This document shows, in pieces, positions 1 to 5,279 of a stretch of 6,159 nucleotides of DNA (the first letter of the stretch is position 1; each line of letters starts with the position of its first letter). Position numbers and translations under genes: made by a program. The notes beneath the pieces are model-generated. The model saw only the letters and a list, made by a program, of their open reading frames with translations, had not been told where the DNA came from and did not search any database. The stretch comes from an uncultured Eubacteriales bacterium (GTDB lineage Bacteria > Bacillota > Clostridia > Oscillospirales > Ruminococcaceae): positions 1-6,159 of the forward strand of contig ONLC01000135.1 in assembly GCA_900318545.1 (NCBI GenBank), written 5' to 3'.

Positions 1-828
1 GCTGAAAGGCTGTATCTTTCTCAGCCGACGCTTTCAAGGCAGCTTAAAGAGCTTGAAGACGAGCTTGGAAAGCCGCTGCTTATCCGTTCAAACAAGGGTG
101 TTACCCTCACCGAAGAGGGCATGATACTCAGAAAGCGTGCTGAGGAGATAGCGGAGCTTCTCGACAAGGCGGAGCAAGAGGTAAAGCACAGCAGCGATGT
201 AGTCTCAGGCAAGGTGTATATAGGAGCAGGGGAGACCTACTCAATAAAGCTTATTGCAGACACTGCAAAAAAGCTCCAGACAGAGCACCCCGACATACAG
301 TACAGCATTTACAGTGCTGACGGTACAGACGTACTTGAAAGGCTTGACAAGGGGCTTATAGATTTCGGCATTATTTTTCAGCCCTATGACAGCACCAAGT
401 ATGAGGGCATAGAGATACCGCTTAAAGATACCTTCGGAGTGCTTATGCGCCGTGATATGCCCCTTGCTGAAAAAGAGACTATAGAGCTTACCGATCTGAA
501 AGGGCTTCCGCTTATTATTCCGAGACAGCCGAACCACAACACTCAGATCTCAGACCTTCTGGTCGAAAGCACAGGAGACGAAATGCACATTGCCGCTGAG
601 TACAACCTTGTGTATAACGGCTCGGTAATGGCAAGCGAGGGTATGGGCTACTGTATAACCTTCGACAAGCTTATAAACACAGAGGGCAGCAATATGTGCT
701 TCAGGCCCCTTGTCCCGAAGCTTGAAGCTAACTGCACCTTCGTATGGAAACGCTACACCGTATTCACCAAGGCAGCAAGTCTGTTTCTTGAACAGTTCAG
801 GCAGGATATCAAGGACTTTGATAACTAA
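1..828 (+). CDS. LysR-type transcriptional regulator, N-terminus cut by window edge
   Basis: The reading frame is open from base 1 and ends at TAA 826-828, giving 275 visible residues. The first codons already lie inside the winged helix-turn-helix: the stretch AERLYLSQPTLSRQLKELE is the classic LysR recognition-helix region, followed by the wing (GKPLLIRSNKGVTLTEEG). About 20 residues are therefore missing upstream, consistent with the family's usual length near 300. An internal ATG at 121 exists but would delete the DNA-binding domain and is not the start. A linker helix spans about residues 41-70. From about residue 74 (GKVYIGAGE) to the end is the periplasmic-binding-protein-like effector domain. 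LysR proteins are cytoplasmic, usually tetrameric, and often control a divergent neighbour; that neighbour would lie off the left edge. The effector and targets cannot be told from sequence. The gene converges on the hydrolase gene and ends at a hairpin terminator. Confidence 0.95.
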   Translation, partial: AERLYLSQPTLSRQLKELEDELGKPLLIRSNKGVTLTEEGMILRKRAEEIAELLDKAEQEVKHSSDVVSGKVYIGAGETYSIKLIADTAKKLQTEHPDIQYSIYSADGTDVLERLDKGLIDFGIIFQPYDSTKYEGIEIPLKDTFGVLMRRDMPLAEKETIELTDLKGLPLIIPRQPNHNTQISDLLVESTGDEMHIAAEYNLVYNGSVMASEGMGYCITFDKLINTEGSNMCFRPLVPKLEANCTFVWKRYTVFTKAASLFLEQFRQDIKDFDN

Positions 829-832
829 GCAC

Positions 833-862
833 AAAAGCTCTTCCGCTTTGGGAGGGGCTTTT
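833..862. terminator. Bidirectional intrinsic terminator between the LysR regulator and the hydrolase
   Basis: A 12-bp stem with some G-T pairs (left arm 833-844, right arm 851-862) closes a 6-nt loop at 845-850. The left arm begins with AAAA and the right arm ends in TTTT, so it can terminate in both directions. It starts 4 nt after the regulator's stop codon and abuts the hydrolase stop codon at 863-865, which fits a shared terminator for convergent genes. Confidence 0.85.
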
Positions 863-1666
863 CTATTTCCCTTTTATCTCTATCCTGTCAAGTATGCCCT
901 GAACGCTCACCCCTCGGTGAGTGACATACATTCTTACAGCGTCACGTACAAAGCCGATGTCCGCACCTGTCTTTTCAGCGATAGTTTCGGCAGAACAGCC
1001 CTTGTCGGTGAGCTTCATTATCTTTTTCACAAGTGCATAAATATCAGTCTGCACAGGCTGAGCCCTCCCGAAGAGAGAACGCCCGAGCTTTGCTGTCTTT
1101 GCGTGACCGTAATATACCGTTTCGGGCTTTAGTTTCAGAAGCCTTTCCCAGCTCTCGCCTATCTGAGTGCCCTTGTGCATTTCAAGCTCATACAGAGGAT
1201 TAAGGTCTCCCACAAAAAGAGCCTTCTCCTTATCAAGCCACAGAGATATGCTGTCCTCGCTGTGCCCGACAGTGTGCAGCACCTCGCCCCCTATGCCAAG
1301 CTCAGCAAGAAGCTTTCTGCTTTCGCTCAGAGAGAAAAATCTCACATCTGTATCCTTTATTGGAACGAAAGCAGAGCTTTTCTCCTTCTCAAAAATGCGG
1401 TCGGCGGAGTGGATATAGTTCTTCTGCACATCTGCGGCAATAATGGTTATGCCTGCATCGGCAATCTGCTGAGCTATCCCCATGTGGTCAGGGTGATAGT
1501 GCGAGATAAGAAGCAGGTCTATATCCTGAAGCTTCAAGCCTTTTTCTCCGAGTGCTTTGCAAAGTGCAGGGAAGGTTCCGGCCCAGCCCGTATCAAAAAG
1601 CAGAGAGCCCTTGCTTCCTCCGATCAGATATGTGTTCGTGCTTGAGTATTTAAGCTCTGTTATCAT
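863..1666 (-). CDS. MBL-fold metallo-hydrolase
   Basis: This is a complete 267-residue protein of the metallo-beta-lactamase fold. The signature HYHPDH motif gives His56, His58, Asp60 and His61. Further likely metal ligands are His135 (in HTVGHSED), Asp154 (in FVGDL) and His188 (in YYGHAK), so the full two-metal site appears intact. The pattern is HxHxDH, as in hydrolytic zinc enzymes such as glyoxalase II-like proteins, and not the HxExD of flavodiiron oxygen reductases. Residues from about 205 to 262 form a helical, winged-helix-like tail after the catalytic domain, as seen in several MBL hydrolases. No signal peptide is seen, so it is probably cytoplasmic. The ATG start at 1664-1666 is supported by AAGGA at 1677-1681 with 10-nt spacing and a strong promoter just upstream. 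It ends with TAG at the shared terminator. The substrate is unknown; thioesters, lactones or phosphodiesters are possible for this fold. Confidence 0.93.
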   Translation of the reverse strand: MITELKYSSTNTYLIGGSKGSLLFDTGWAGTFPALCKALGEKGLKLQDIDLLLISHYHPDHMGIAQQIADAGITIIAADVQKNYIHSADRIFEKEKSSAFVPIKDTDVRFFSLSESRKLLAELGIGGEVLHTVGHSEDSISLWLDKEKALFVGDLNPLYELEMHKGTQIGESWERLLKLKPETVYYGHAKTAKLGRSLFGRAQPVQTDIYALVKKIMKLTDKGCSAETIAEKTGADIGFVRDAVRMYVTHRGVSVQGILDRIEIKGK

Positions 1667-1691
1667 AATGTCACCGTCCTTGTGCCTTTAT

Positions 1692-1720
1692 ATTATAGTA
1701 TATAACATATTTTTTTTCAA
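1692..1720 (-). promoter_or_regulatory. Sigma-A promoter of the MBL-fold hydrolase gene
   Basis: Read on the minus strand, TTGAAA (1715-1720) is followed after exactly 17 nt by TATAAT (1692-1697). The -10 is a perfect consensus and the -35 differs at one base. The spacer is A/T-rich. Transcription would start near 1685, giving a leader of only about 20 nt that holds the ribosome binding site, so leader-based control is unlikely. Confidence 0.85.
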
Positions 1721-1844
1721 GTCTGCTGAAAGCCGAACTGATGTATTGCAAAAACCAGATAGCTGTGTTCATAGGCATTATCGTAAATTCCGACACCTCA
1801 AGACTGTTTGATTCGCCCTTCTCGACAGGAGAGCCTGCGTTCTG

Positions 1845-1858
1845 TGCTCAGCTGAACA
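1845..1858. promoter_or_regulatory. Imperfect 14-bp palindrome, possible operator
   Basis: The sequence TGCTCAGCTGAACA is a dyad with six of seven half-site positions matched, centred between 1851 and 1852. It lies in the unassigned part of the divergent region, about 45 nt upstream of the lipoprotein gene's -35. Its size suits a dimeric helix-turn-helix protein, but palindromes of this length occur by chance, so function is only a possibility. Confidence 0.25.
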
Positions 1859-1890
1859 GGGGCTATATAACTAAAAGCTATAATGCTATA

Positions 1891-1921
1891 AAAAACCGGC
1901 ATTTTACAAATGTCGGTTTTT
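1891..1921. terminator. 14-bp hairpin with flanking A and T runs, overlapping a promoter
   Basis: The left arm 1891-1904 pairs with 1908-1921 through 14 bp (one G-T pair) around a 3-nt loop. With A5 at one end and T5 at the other it has the form of a bidirectional intrinsic terminator. No confirmed gene ends here on either strand, and the hairpin covers the -35 element of the lipoprotein gene's promoter. It may be a terminator insulating that gene, an attenuator for transcripts started further upstream, or a DNA dyad bound by a regulator. Confidence 0.65.
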
Positions 1922-1931
1922 CTGTTATACT
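1903..1931 (+). promoter_or_regulatory. Extended -10 sigma-A promoter of the flavodoxin-like lipoprotein gene
   Basis: TTTACA (1903-1908) and TATACT (1926-1931) are separated by 17 nt, and TG at 1923-1924 supplies an extended -10. Each hexamer differs from consensus at one position. Transcription would begin near 1938, about 30 nt before the ATG. The -35 lies across the loop and right arm of the hairpin at 1891-1921. Confidence 0.75.
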
Positions 1932-1952
1932 TTATATAGCAAAGTGAATACG

Positions 1953-1961
1953 AAAAGGAGG
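1953..1961 (+). promoter_or_regulatory. Ribosome binding site that fixes the lipoprotein start
   Basis: AAAAGGAGG sits 6 nt before the ATG at 1968. It favours this ATG over an in-frame GTG at 1944, which lies upstream of the ribosome binding site and would add eight residues in front of the signal peptide. Confidence 0.9.
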
Positions 1962-1967
1962 ATAACT

Positions 1968-2726
1968 ATGAAAAAGATACTTGCAGCATTACTTTCACTG
2001 ACTATGATAACAGCCACAGCCTGCGGCAGCTCCTCGGACAGCGGCTCAAAGCCTGCACAGACGGCAAAGCAGGTGGGCACTCCGAAGGCGGCAGGCACAT
2101 CTCAGGCAGAGCAGACTGAAACTCAGGCAGAGCAGAGCACTCAGACCGAAGCCGCAGAGCAGACAACACAGGCACCGCAGGAAAGCACCTCGGGCGGTGT
2201 ACTGGTAGCGTATTTCACACCTGCCGAGAACGGTGAAAACGATGCTATAAGCTCAGCCTCAAAGGTAAGCTTCTGGGGCGAGGATATGGGAAATGCCGAG
2301 GCTATCGCAAATGTGATAGCGGCATATACTGACGGAGATCTGTTCTCCATTCAGACCGTGAAGGATTACCCTCTCGACTATAATGAGCTTCTCGATGCAG
2401 CCAAGGCAGAGCAGGACGCAGGCGAGCTTCCCGAGCTTGCTACAGCAGTTGATATAAGCGGATATAATACAGTGTTTGTTGTATATCCTGTATGGTGGTA
2501 CACTATGCCGCAGGCTATATACAGCTTCATTGATGAGTATGACCTCTCGGGCAAGACTGTTATTCCTGTGACTACTCACGGCGGAAGCGGCCTTGCAGAT
2601 TCGATAGAGAGATTCAAGGAGCTCGAGCCGAACGCAGATGTTAAGGACGGCTATGACGTAAACGGTGACGATGTAGGCGGTTCTCAGTCTGACATTGAAG
2701 GCTGGCTCTCAGATAACGGCTTCTGA
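1968..2726 (+). CDS. Flavodoxin-like lipoprotein, exported (Flavodoxin_4-type domain)
   Basis: This is a complete 252-residue protein. Residues 1-18 are a lipoprotein signal peptide (MKKILAALLSL...) with lipobox ATAC and Cys19 as the probable lipidation site, so the mature protein should be anchored on the outer face of the membrane. Residues 20-74 are a low-complexity linker rich in Ala, Gln, Glu, Ser and Thr. From about residue 76 a flavodoxin-like fold follows: first strand GGVLVAYF (76-83), helix with GNAEAIANVI (108-117), the strand and loop VFVVYPVWWYTMP (169-181), where aromatic residues typically stack on the flavin, and TVIPVTTHGGSGL (197-209). These segments resemble the Flavodoxin_4-type family. 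The usual short S/T-x-T-G-x-T phosphate loop is replaced by a longer segment (84-107). FMN binding and electron transfer outside the membrane are inferred. It ends with TGA just before a perfect hairpin terminator and is monocistronic. Confidence 0.92.
   Translation: MKKILAALLSLTMITATACGSSSDSGSKPAQTAKQVGTPKAAGTSQAEQTETQAEQSTQTEAAEQTTQAPQESTSGGVLVAYFTPAENGENDAISSASKVSFWGEDMGNAEAIANVIAAYTDGDLFSIQTVKDYPLDYNELLDAAKAEQDAGELPELATAVDISGYNTVFVVYPVWWYTMPQAIYSFIDEYDLSGKTVIPVTTHGGSGLADSIERFKELEPNADVKDGYDVNGDDVGGSQSDIEGWLSDNGF
2101..2142 (+). repeat. Two-copy 21-nt repeat in the lipoprotein linker
   Basis: The 14-nt string CTCAGGCAGAGCAG occurs at 2101-2114 and again at 2122-2135, a 21-nt period that keeps frame. 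It encodes successive seven-residue units of the type (S/T)QAEQxx. It probably arose by duplication within the spacer between lipid anchor and flavodoxin domain and may vary in copy number between strains. Confidence 0.8.
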
Positions 2727-2745
2727 GTCTTGTAATTGCACAAAC

Positions 2746-2773
2746 AAAGCCCCGACGGTCTGTCGGGGCTTTT
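2746..2773. terminator. Bidirectional intrinsic terminator between lipoprotein gene and the 149-residue protein gene
   Basis: A perfect 11-bp stem AAAGCCCCGAC / GTCGGGGCTTT (2746-2756 and 2762-2772) with a 5-nt loop is followed by TTTT on the plus strand. It lies 19 nt after the lipoprotein stop codon and 4 nt before the stop codon of the convergent gene, so it probably serves both. Confidence 0.93.
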
Positions 2774-2777
2774 CTTG

Positions 2778-3227
2778 TCAGTCACTTGTTTGTTCAAGCT
2801 CTTTCAGCTTATCCTCTGGTGTCCATGAGGGCTGCATCTCTTCGTAGATAGGGTCAAAGCCTGCCTTGACTACTACCTGATAATCGTCCTCATAAACGAT
2901 CTCTCCCGGGGTGTTTGTGTAAACTACGAAAAACGGTCTCTCATATTTGTCGAGAAGCCACATAGCAGGCTTTATCATCTTCATCATCATTTCGGTGTTT
3001 TCCGTCTTGAAAAAGCACACTACGTTCTCACGCCTCATACACTGCGGCGGATATGGAAGTATCTCGGAGAACCACTTGTCGATCTCCAGATAGAGCTCGG
3101 CGTCCTCCTGCTCCATTACATTGTCCTGAATGAGCTTCATGCACATACTGAAAATGCCCTTTGCATACTTCGTATTGACAGCAAGCTCACGGCCTTGGAT
3201 CCTTACGTACTTAAATCTTGTTTTCAT
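2778..3227 (-). CDS. Conserved-looking hypothetical protein, 149 residues
   Basis: I do not recognise a named family. The ATG at 3225-3227 is chosen because AAAGGGGGG (3235-3243) lies 7 nt upstream; an in-frame TTG at 3246-3248 lies upstream of that site and is rejected. The protein has no signal peptide or membrane segment and should be cytoplasmic. It opens with a basic strand-like segment (KTRFKYVRI), continues with a helical middle part (about 20-58) and a PYPPQC motif (58-63), then a predicted strand VVCFFKTEN (69-77). A Met-rich helix MMMKMIKPAMWLL (80-92) follows, then a strand pair around FFVVYTNTPGEIVYEDDYQVVV (99-120) and an acidic tail (about 128-149). The pattern suggests a small alpha/beta fold. 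It has its own promoter, and is downstream of the CPBP-family gene in the same direction but separate from it. Its function is unknown. Confidence 0.85.
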   Translation of the reverse strand: MKTRFKYVRIQGRELAVNTKYAKGIFSMCMKLIQDNVMEQEDAELYLEIDKWFSEILPYPPQCMRRENVVCFFKTENTEMMMKMIKPAMWLLDKYERPFFVVYTNTPGEIVYEDDYQVVVKAGFDPIYEEMQPSWTPEDKLKELEQTSD

Positions 3228-3234
3228 AGAAATG

Positions 3235-3243
3235 CCCCCCTTT
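3235..3243 (-). promoter_or_regulatory. Ribosome binding site of the 149-residue protein gene
   Basis: On the minus strand AAAGGGGGG precedes the ATG at 3225-3227 by 7 nt. It has a run of six G rather than the usual AGGAGG core, and it decides in favour of this ATG over the upstream TTG. Confidence 0.7.
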
Positions 3244-3279
3244 CGCAAAAGGGTCTCGGGTGCATTGGTTTATACCTAT

Positions 3280-3308
3280 ATTATACCACAGATCATAAAG
3301 CTTTGCAA
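3280..3308 (-). promoter_or_regulatory. Extended -10 sigma-A promoter of the 149-residue protein gene
   Basis: On the minus strand TTGCAA (3303-3308), a 17-nt spacer and TATAAT (3280-3285) are found, with TGG directly before the -10, which makes an extended -10. The start point would be near 3273, leaving a leader of about 45 nt. The promoter begins just 11 nt after the CPBP-family stop codon. I see no hairpin terminator in between, so read-through from the upstream operon is possible. Confidence 0.82.
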
Positions 3309-3319
3309 GAGACCAAGGC

Positions 3320-4033
3320 TTACATACTGCACATTTTTTCATAAAAGCCCGGAATGAACGAGGTCGCAATTATCTGTCCTGCTGTTGCGAGGTCGATAAC
3401 TGCGTGGCCTATCATTATCGGGAGAGGGTTTCTCTTTTTATGATAATAAGCACAGAGTATGATCGTCAGCGGCAGGAATGAGATGAAGCGGTACAGCATA
3501 TACTTTGAGTCGAACAGAGTAGGTATATAGCAGTGCTGCAGTGCAAAGAAGAACGCAGGAATAAGAATAGCTGCAAGCTTGTTCTCAATGCTGTTTACTC
3601 CGCAGCCGAGGTACATTCCGTCCTCAGCGAGGGCAGTAGTCACAGGCAGAAGAACCAGATTTATAAGTGCTAAGGCCTTCGGTATCGGAGCTATCATCAT
3701 AGGTGCTCCGTAGGGTATCACCCCGTAGCAGATGTAGCCTGCAAGGTACATTACGCCCATGCCGACAAGCAGTATCATAAGCGTGACGAGGACTACCTGC
3801 TTTTTTGTGGTTTTGCCTTTTTCGTAATTGATAAGCTCACGGTAGGTCTGACCGTTTTTCTTAGCCGCAAAAACAATGAGGAGTATAGTCAGTATATTTA
3901 CTATTGTTGCCGCAGGCGACCACCACCGGCTGATCTCGCTCACATCTTTGCCGACAAGCCTTGACCCGACAATAAATATCAGCGCAAATACCACCGACCT
4001 CACAGGCAGAAGCAAAGGCAATGCTTTTTTCAT
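3320..4033 (-). CDS. CPBP-family intramembrane protease-like protein with altered first motif
   Basis: This is a complete 237-residue, strongly hydrophobic protein with about six to eight predicted membrane segments (for example about 11-26, 41-57, 79-101, 119-136, 152-167 and 183-197). It resembles the CPBP family (CAAX protease and bacteriocin-processing, PF02517-type). Of the three family motifs, FxxxH is present as Phe163...His167 and the last one as His210-AVI-Asp214. The first, normally EExxxRG, reads E-D-GMY-L-G at 137-143: the second Glu is Asp and the Arg is Leu. The first Glu and both His remain, so activity cannot be excluded, but it may be impaired or changed. The ATG at 4031-4033 has GGAGG (4041-4045) 7 nt upstream. 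The gene begins 20 nt after the tldE stop, so it is probably in the same operon. CPBP proteins serve in prenyl-protein processing, bacteriocin immunity or protein secretion; its substrate here is unknown. Confidence 0.87.
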   Translation of the reverse strand: MKKALPLLLPVRSVVFALIFIVGSRLVGKDVSEISRWWSPAATIVNILTILLIVFAAKKNGQTYRELINYEKGKTTKKQVVLVTLMILLVGMGVMYLAGYICYGVIPYGAPMMIAPIPKALALINLVLLPVTTALAEDGMYLGCGVNSIENKLAAILIPAFFFALQHCYIPTLFDSKYMLYRFISFLPLTIILCAYYHKKRNPLPIMIGHAVIDLATAGQIIATSFIPGFYEKMCSM

Positions 4034-4053
4034 AGACGTACCTCCATGTAATT

Positions 4054-5265
4054 CTATTTGCTGTAGTCCATTTTCATAAGGATAGTCTTGTCATTGAATA
4101 TGGGCTTATCCGAGCTCACACCTATAAAGCTCTTGCCGTACATATCATAAATAGTGCCTCTGAGTGTAAACTCGGGAAGTCTTCCTATAAAGCGCTCTCC
4201 GTCACAGAGCATAGCATTCTGAACGGGGGTGACGAATTCGCCCTTGTCGTTGAAGCCGCCGCCTGCCGCCCTTATCGGAACAACGCTCAGCCGCCCGTCA
4301 AGAAGCTCCTTTGCTGTCTTGTCGGAGCGTGCTATGCAGAGCCTTACATTGCCGTTGTTCGGCACATCGAGCATATTAAAATTTGCGCTGCCCGTATGGG
4401 GAACATTGTACTTATCGGCTGTGAACTTATCGGCAAAGCCCGAGAGGATAACTCCGTTTTCGATATAGATGTATTTGTCATTCGGCAGTACTGCGCCCTC
4501 GCCGTCAAAGAAGGGAGTAAACCATGTCTCTTCATCGGTAACATCGTGCAGGAGGGTAAAGCCGTCCGAAAAGACCTTCTCACCGATTTTCCCTGAGAAG
4601 AGCGATGTGCCAAGGGTAATATTCTCGGCTTCAAGGCACTCATAGAACTTGCTCATATATCCGTAGTACTGATCCTGAATAATAAGCTCTTCGGGAAGCT
4701 CGACAATATTTGTGAAATTTGAGAGGTAGTTCTCAGCCATATCGGTGAATTTTTTGAAGTCAAATGTCCTCTGACCCAAGCTGAACCAGCCGTCATCAAG
4801 GTCTTTTGAGTCCTTGTGCTTGTAGGATATCTGTATATTGAGCTGGCAGTCAGTGTTTGAGTAGTCAAGCCCGAGGGTGTTCGTCATGGACATGGTTCTT
4901 TTGTCTGTAGAGATCTGACCGCTGAAGGTAAAATCGGGGTAGTGTGTTTTCAGGTGCTCAACAGCCTCACGGGCTATGTCCATAAGCTCCTTGTCGGAGT
5001 ACTCCTGCTCAGTCTTGTCACGGTGACGGACTCCCGTTTCAAGAGAGAACTTGTACGGGCGTTTTAAGCTGAGGTTTTGCTCGGCCTTTTTGTAGCTCTC
5101 CTCATCGGAGGCTATGCCCTGAACATATTCAATGCCTGCGTATTCTCCGTCATACACACGGTATGAGTGGTTTGCACGGCTGTCCTTGTTGAAGGACTTT
5201 ATCTTAGTTTCCTCTATCTGTACCTCGCAGAAGGAAAACTGTGAGGTTATCTTTTCTCTTTCCAT
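4054..5265 (-). CDS. tldE: TldE/PmbA-type subunit of the TldD/TldE protease
   Basis: This is a complete 403-residue protein of the TldD/PmbA family, placed directly after tldD. It has no HExxxH motif, as expected for TldE (PmbA), the subunit that lacks the zinc site and pairs with TldD to enclose the protease chamber. Matching regions include SLFSGKIGEKVFSDGFTLL (about 222-240), the FFDGEGA box (252-258) followed by the strand YIYIENGVILSGFADKFTA, and the C-terminal LPEFTLRGTIYDM segment. At 403 residues it is somewhat shorter than the roughly 440-450 of well-studied TldE proteins. The ATG at 5263-5265 is set by AAGGAGG (5273-5279), which overlaps the tldD stop codon, with only 12 nt between the two genes. 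That implies co-transcription and possibly coupled translation. In E. coli the complex processes the microcin B17 precursor and trims unfolded peptides; the local substrate is unknown. Cytoplasmic. Confidence 0.92.
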   Translation of the reverse strand: MEREKITSQFSFCEVQIEETKIKSFNKDSRANHSYRVYDGEYAGIEYVQGIASDEESYKKAEQNLSLKRPYKFSLETGVRHRDKTEQEYSDKELMDIAREAVEHLKTHYPDFTFSGQISTDKRTMSMTNTLGLDYSNTDCQLNIQISYKHKDSKDLDDGWFSLGQRTFDFKKFTDMAENYLSNFTNIVELPEELIIQDQYYGYMSKFYECLEAENITLGTSLFSGKIGEKVFSDGFTLLHDVTDEETWFTPFFDGEGAVLPNDKYIYIENGVILSGFADKFTADKYNVPHTGSANFNMLDVPNNGNVRLCIARSDKTAKELLDGRLSVVPIRAAGGGFNDKGEFVTPVQNAMLCDGERFIGRLPEFTLRGTIYDMYGKSFIGVSSDKPIFNDKTILMKMDYSK

Positions 5266-5272
5266 ACTAACG

Positions 5273-5279
5273 CCTCCTT
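5273..5279 (-). promoter_or_regulatory. Ribosome binding site of tldE, overlapping the tldD stop
   Basis: On the minus strand the tldD stop codon TAA runs straight into GGAGG, so the AAGGAGG element shares two bases with the stop codon. Spacing to the tldE ATG is 7 nt. A ribosome terminating on tldD would cover this site, which favours translational coupling and balanced subunit amounts. Confidence 0.9.

Larger units (their letters stand above)
1667..1967. other. Divergent intergenic region between hydrolase and flavodoxin-like lipoprotein genes
   Basis: This 301-nt gap holds the hydrolase promoter at its left end, a hairpin and promoter for the lipoprotein gene at its right end, and a central stretch of about 170 nt (1721-1890) that I cannot assign. 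The central part has an open frame on the plus strand (ATG at 1741), but no ribosome binding site precedes it, it runs through the hairpin and promoter, and its product resembles nothing I know. The central part also holds a TATAAT (1879-1884) without a good -35, and an imperfect palindrome at 1845-1858. Confidence 0.7.

Noticed and set aside
710..1132. Plus-strand open frame spanning the regulator end, the terminator and the hydrolase tail
   Set aside because: It crosses a terminator hairpin and is antisense to the conserved hydrolase; it is a by-product of the coding frames beneath it.
863..1666. Flavodiiron-type oxygen or NO reductase core, suggested by an MBL gene beside a flavodoxin-like gene
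   Set aside because: The metal motif is HxHxDH, not HxExD, and the flavodoxin-like protein is an exported lipoprotein on the opposite strand.
1741..1947. Open frame of 68 codons on the plus strand in the divergent intergenic region
   Set aside because: There is no ribosome binding site before its ATG, it runs through the hairpin and across the lipoprotein promoter, and its translation resembles no family I recognise.
1944..1967. Earlier GTG start for the flavodoxin-like lipoprotein
   Set aside because: It lies upstream of the strong ribosome binding site at 1953-1961 and would place a charged extension ahead of a typical lipoprotein signal peptide.
3252..3314. Inverted GGTCTC / GAGACC pair around the promoter of the 149-residue protein gene
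   Set aside because: Only 6 bp match, the arms are about 50 nt apart and the flanks do not extend the pairing, so chance is the simplest explanation.
4344..4868. Additional minus-strand open frames inside tldE
   Set aside because: They lie in alternate frames within a clearly coding tldE, have low-complexity Ser/Arg/Thr-rich translations and no independent start signals.
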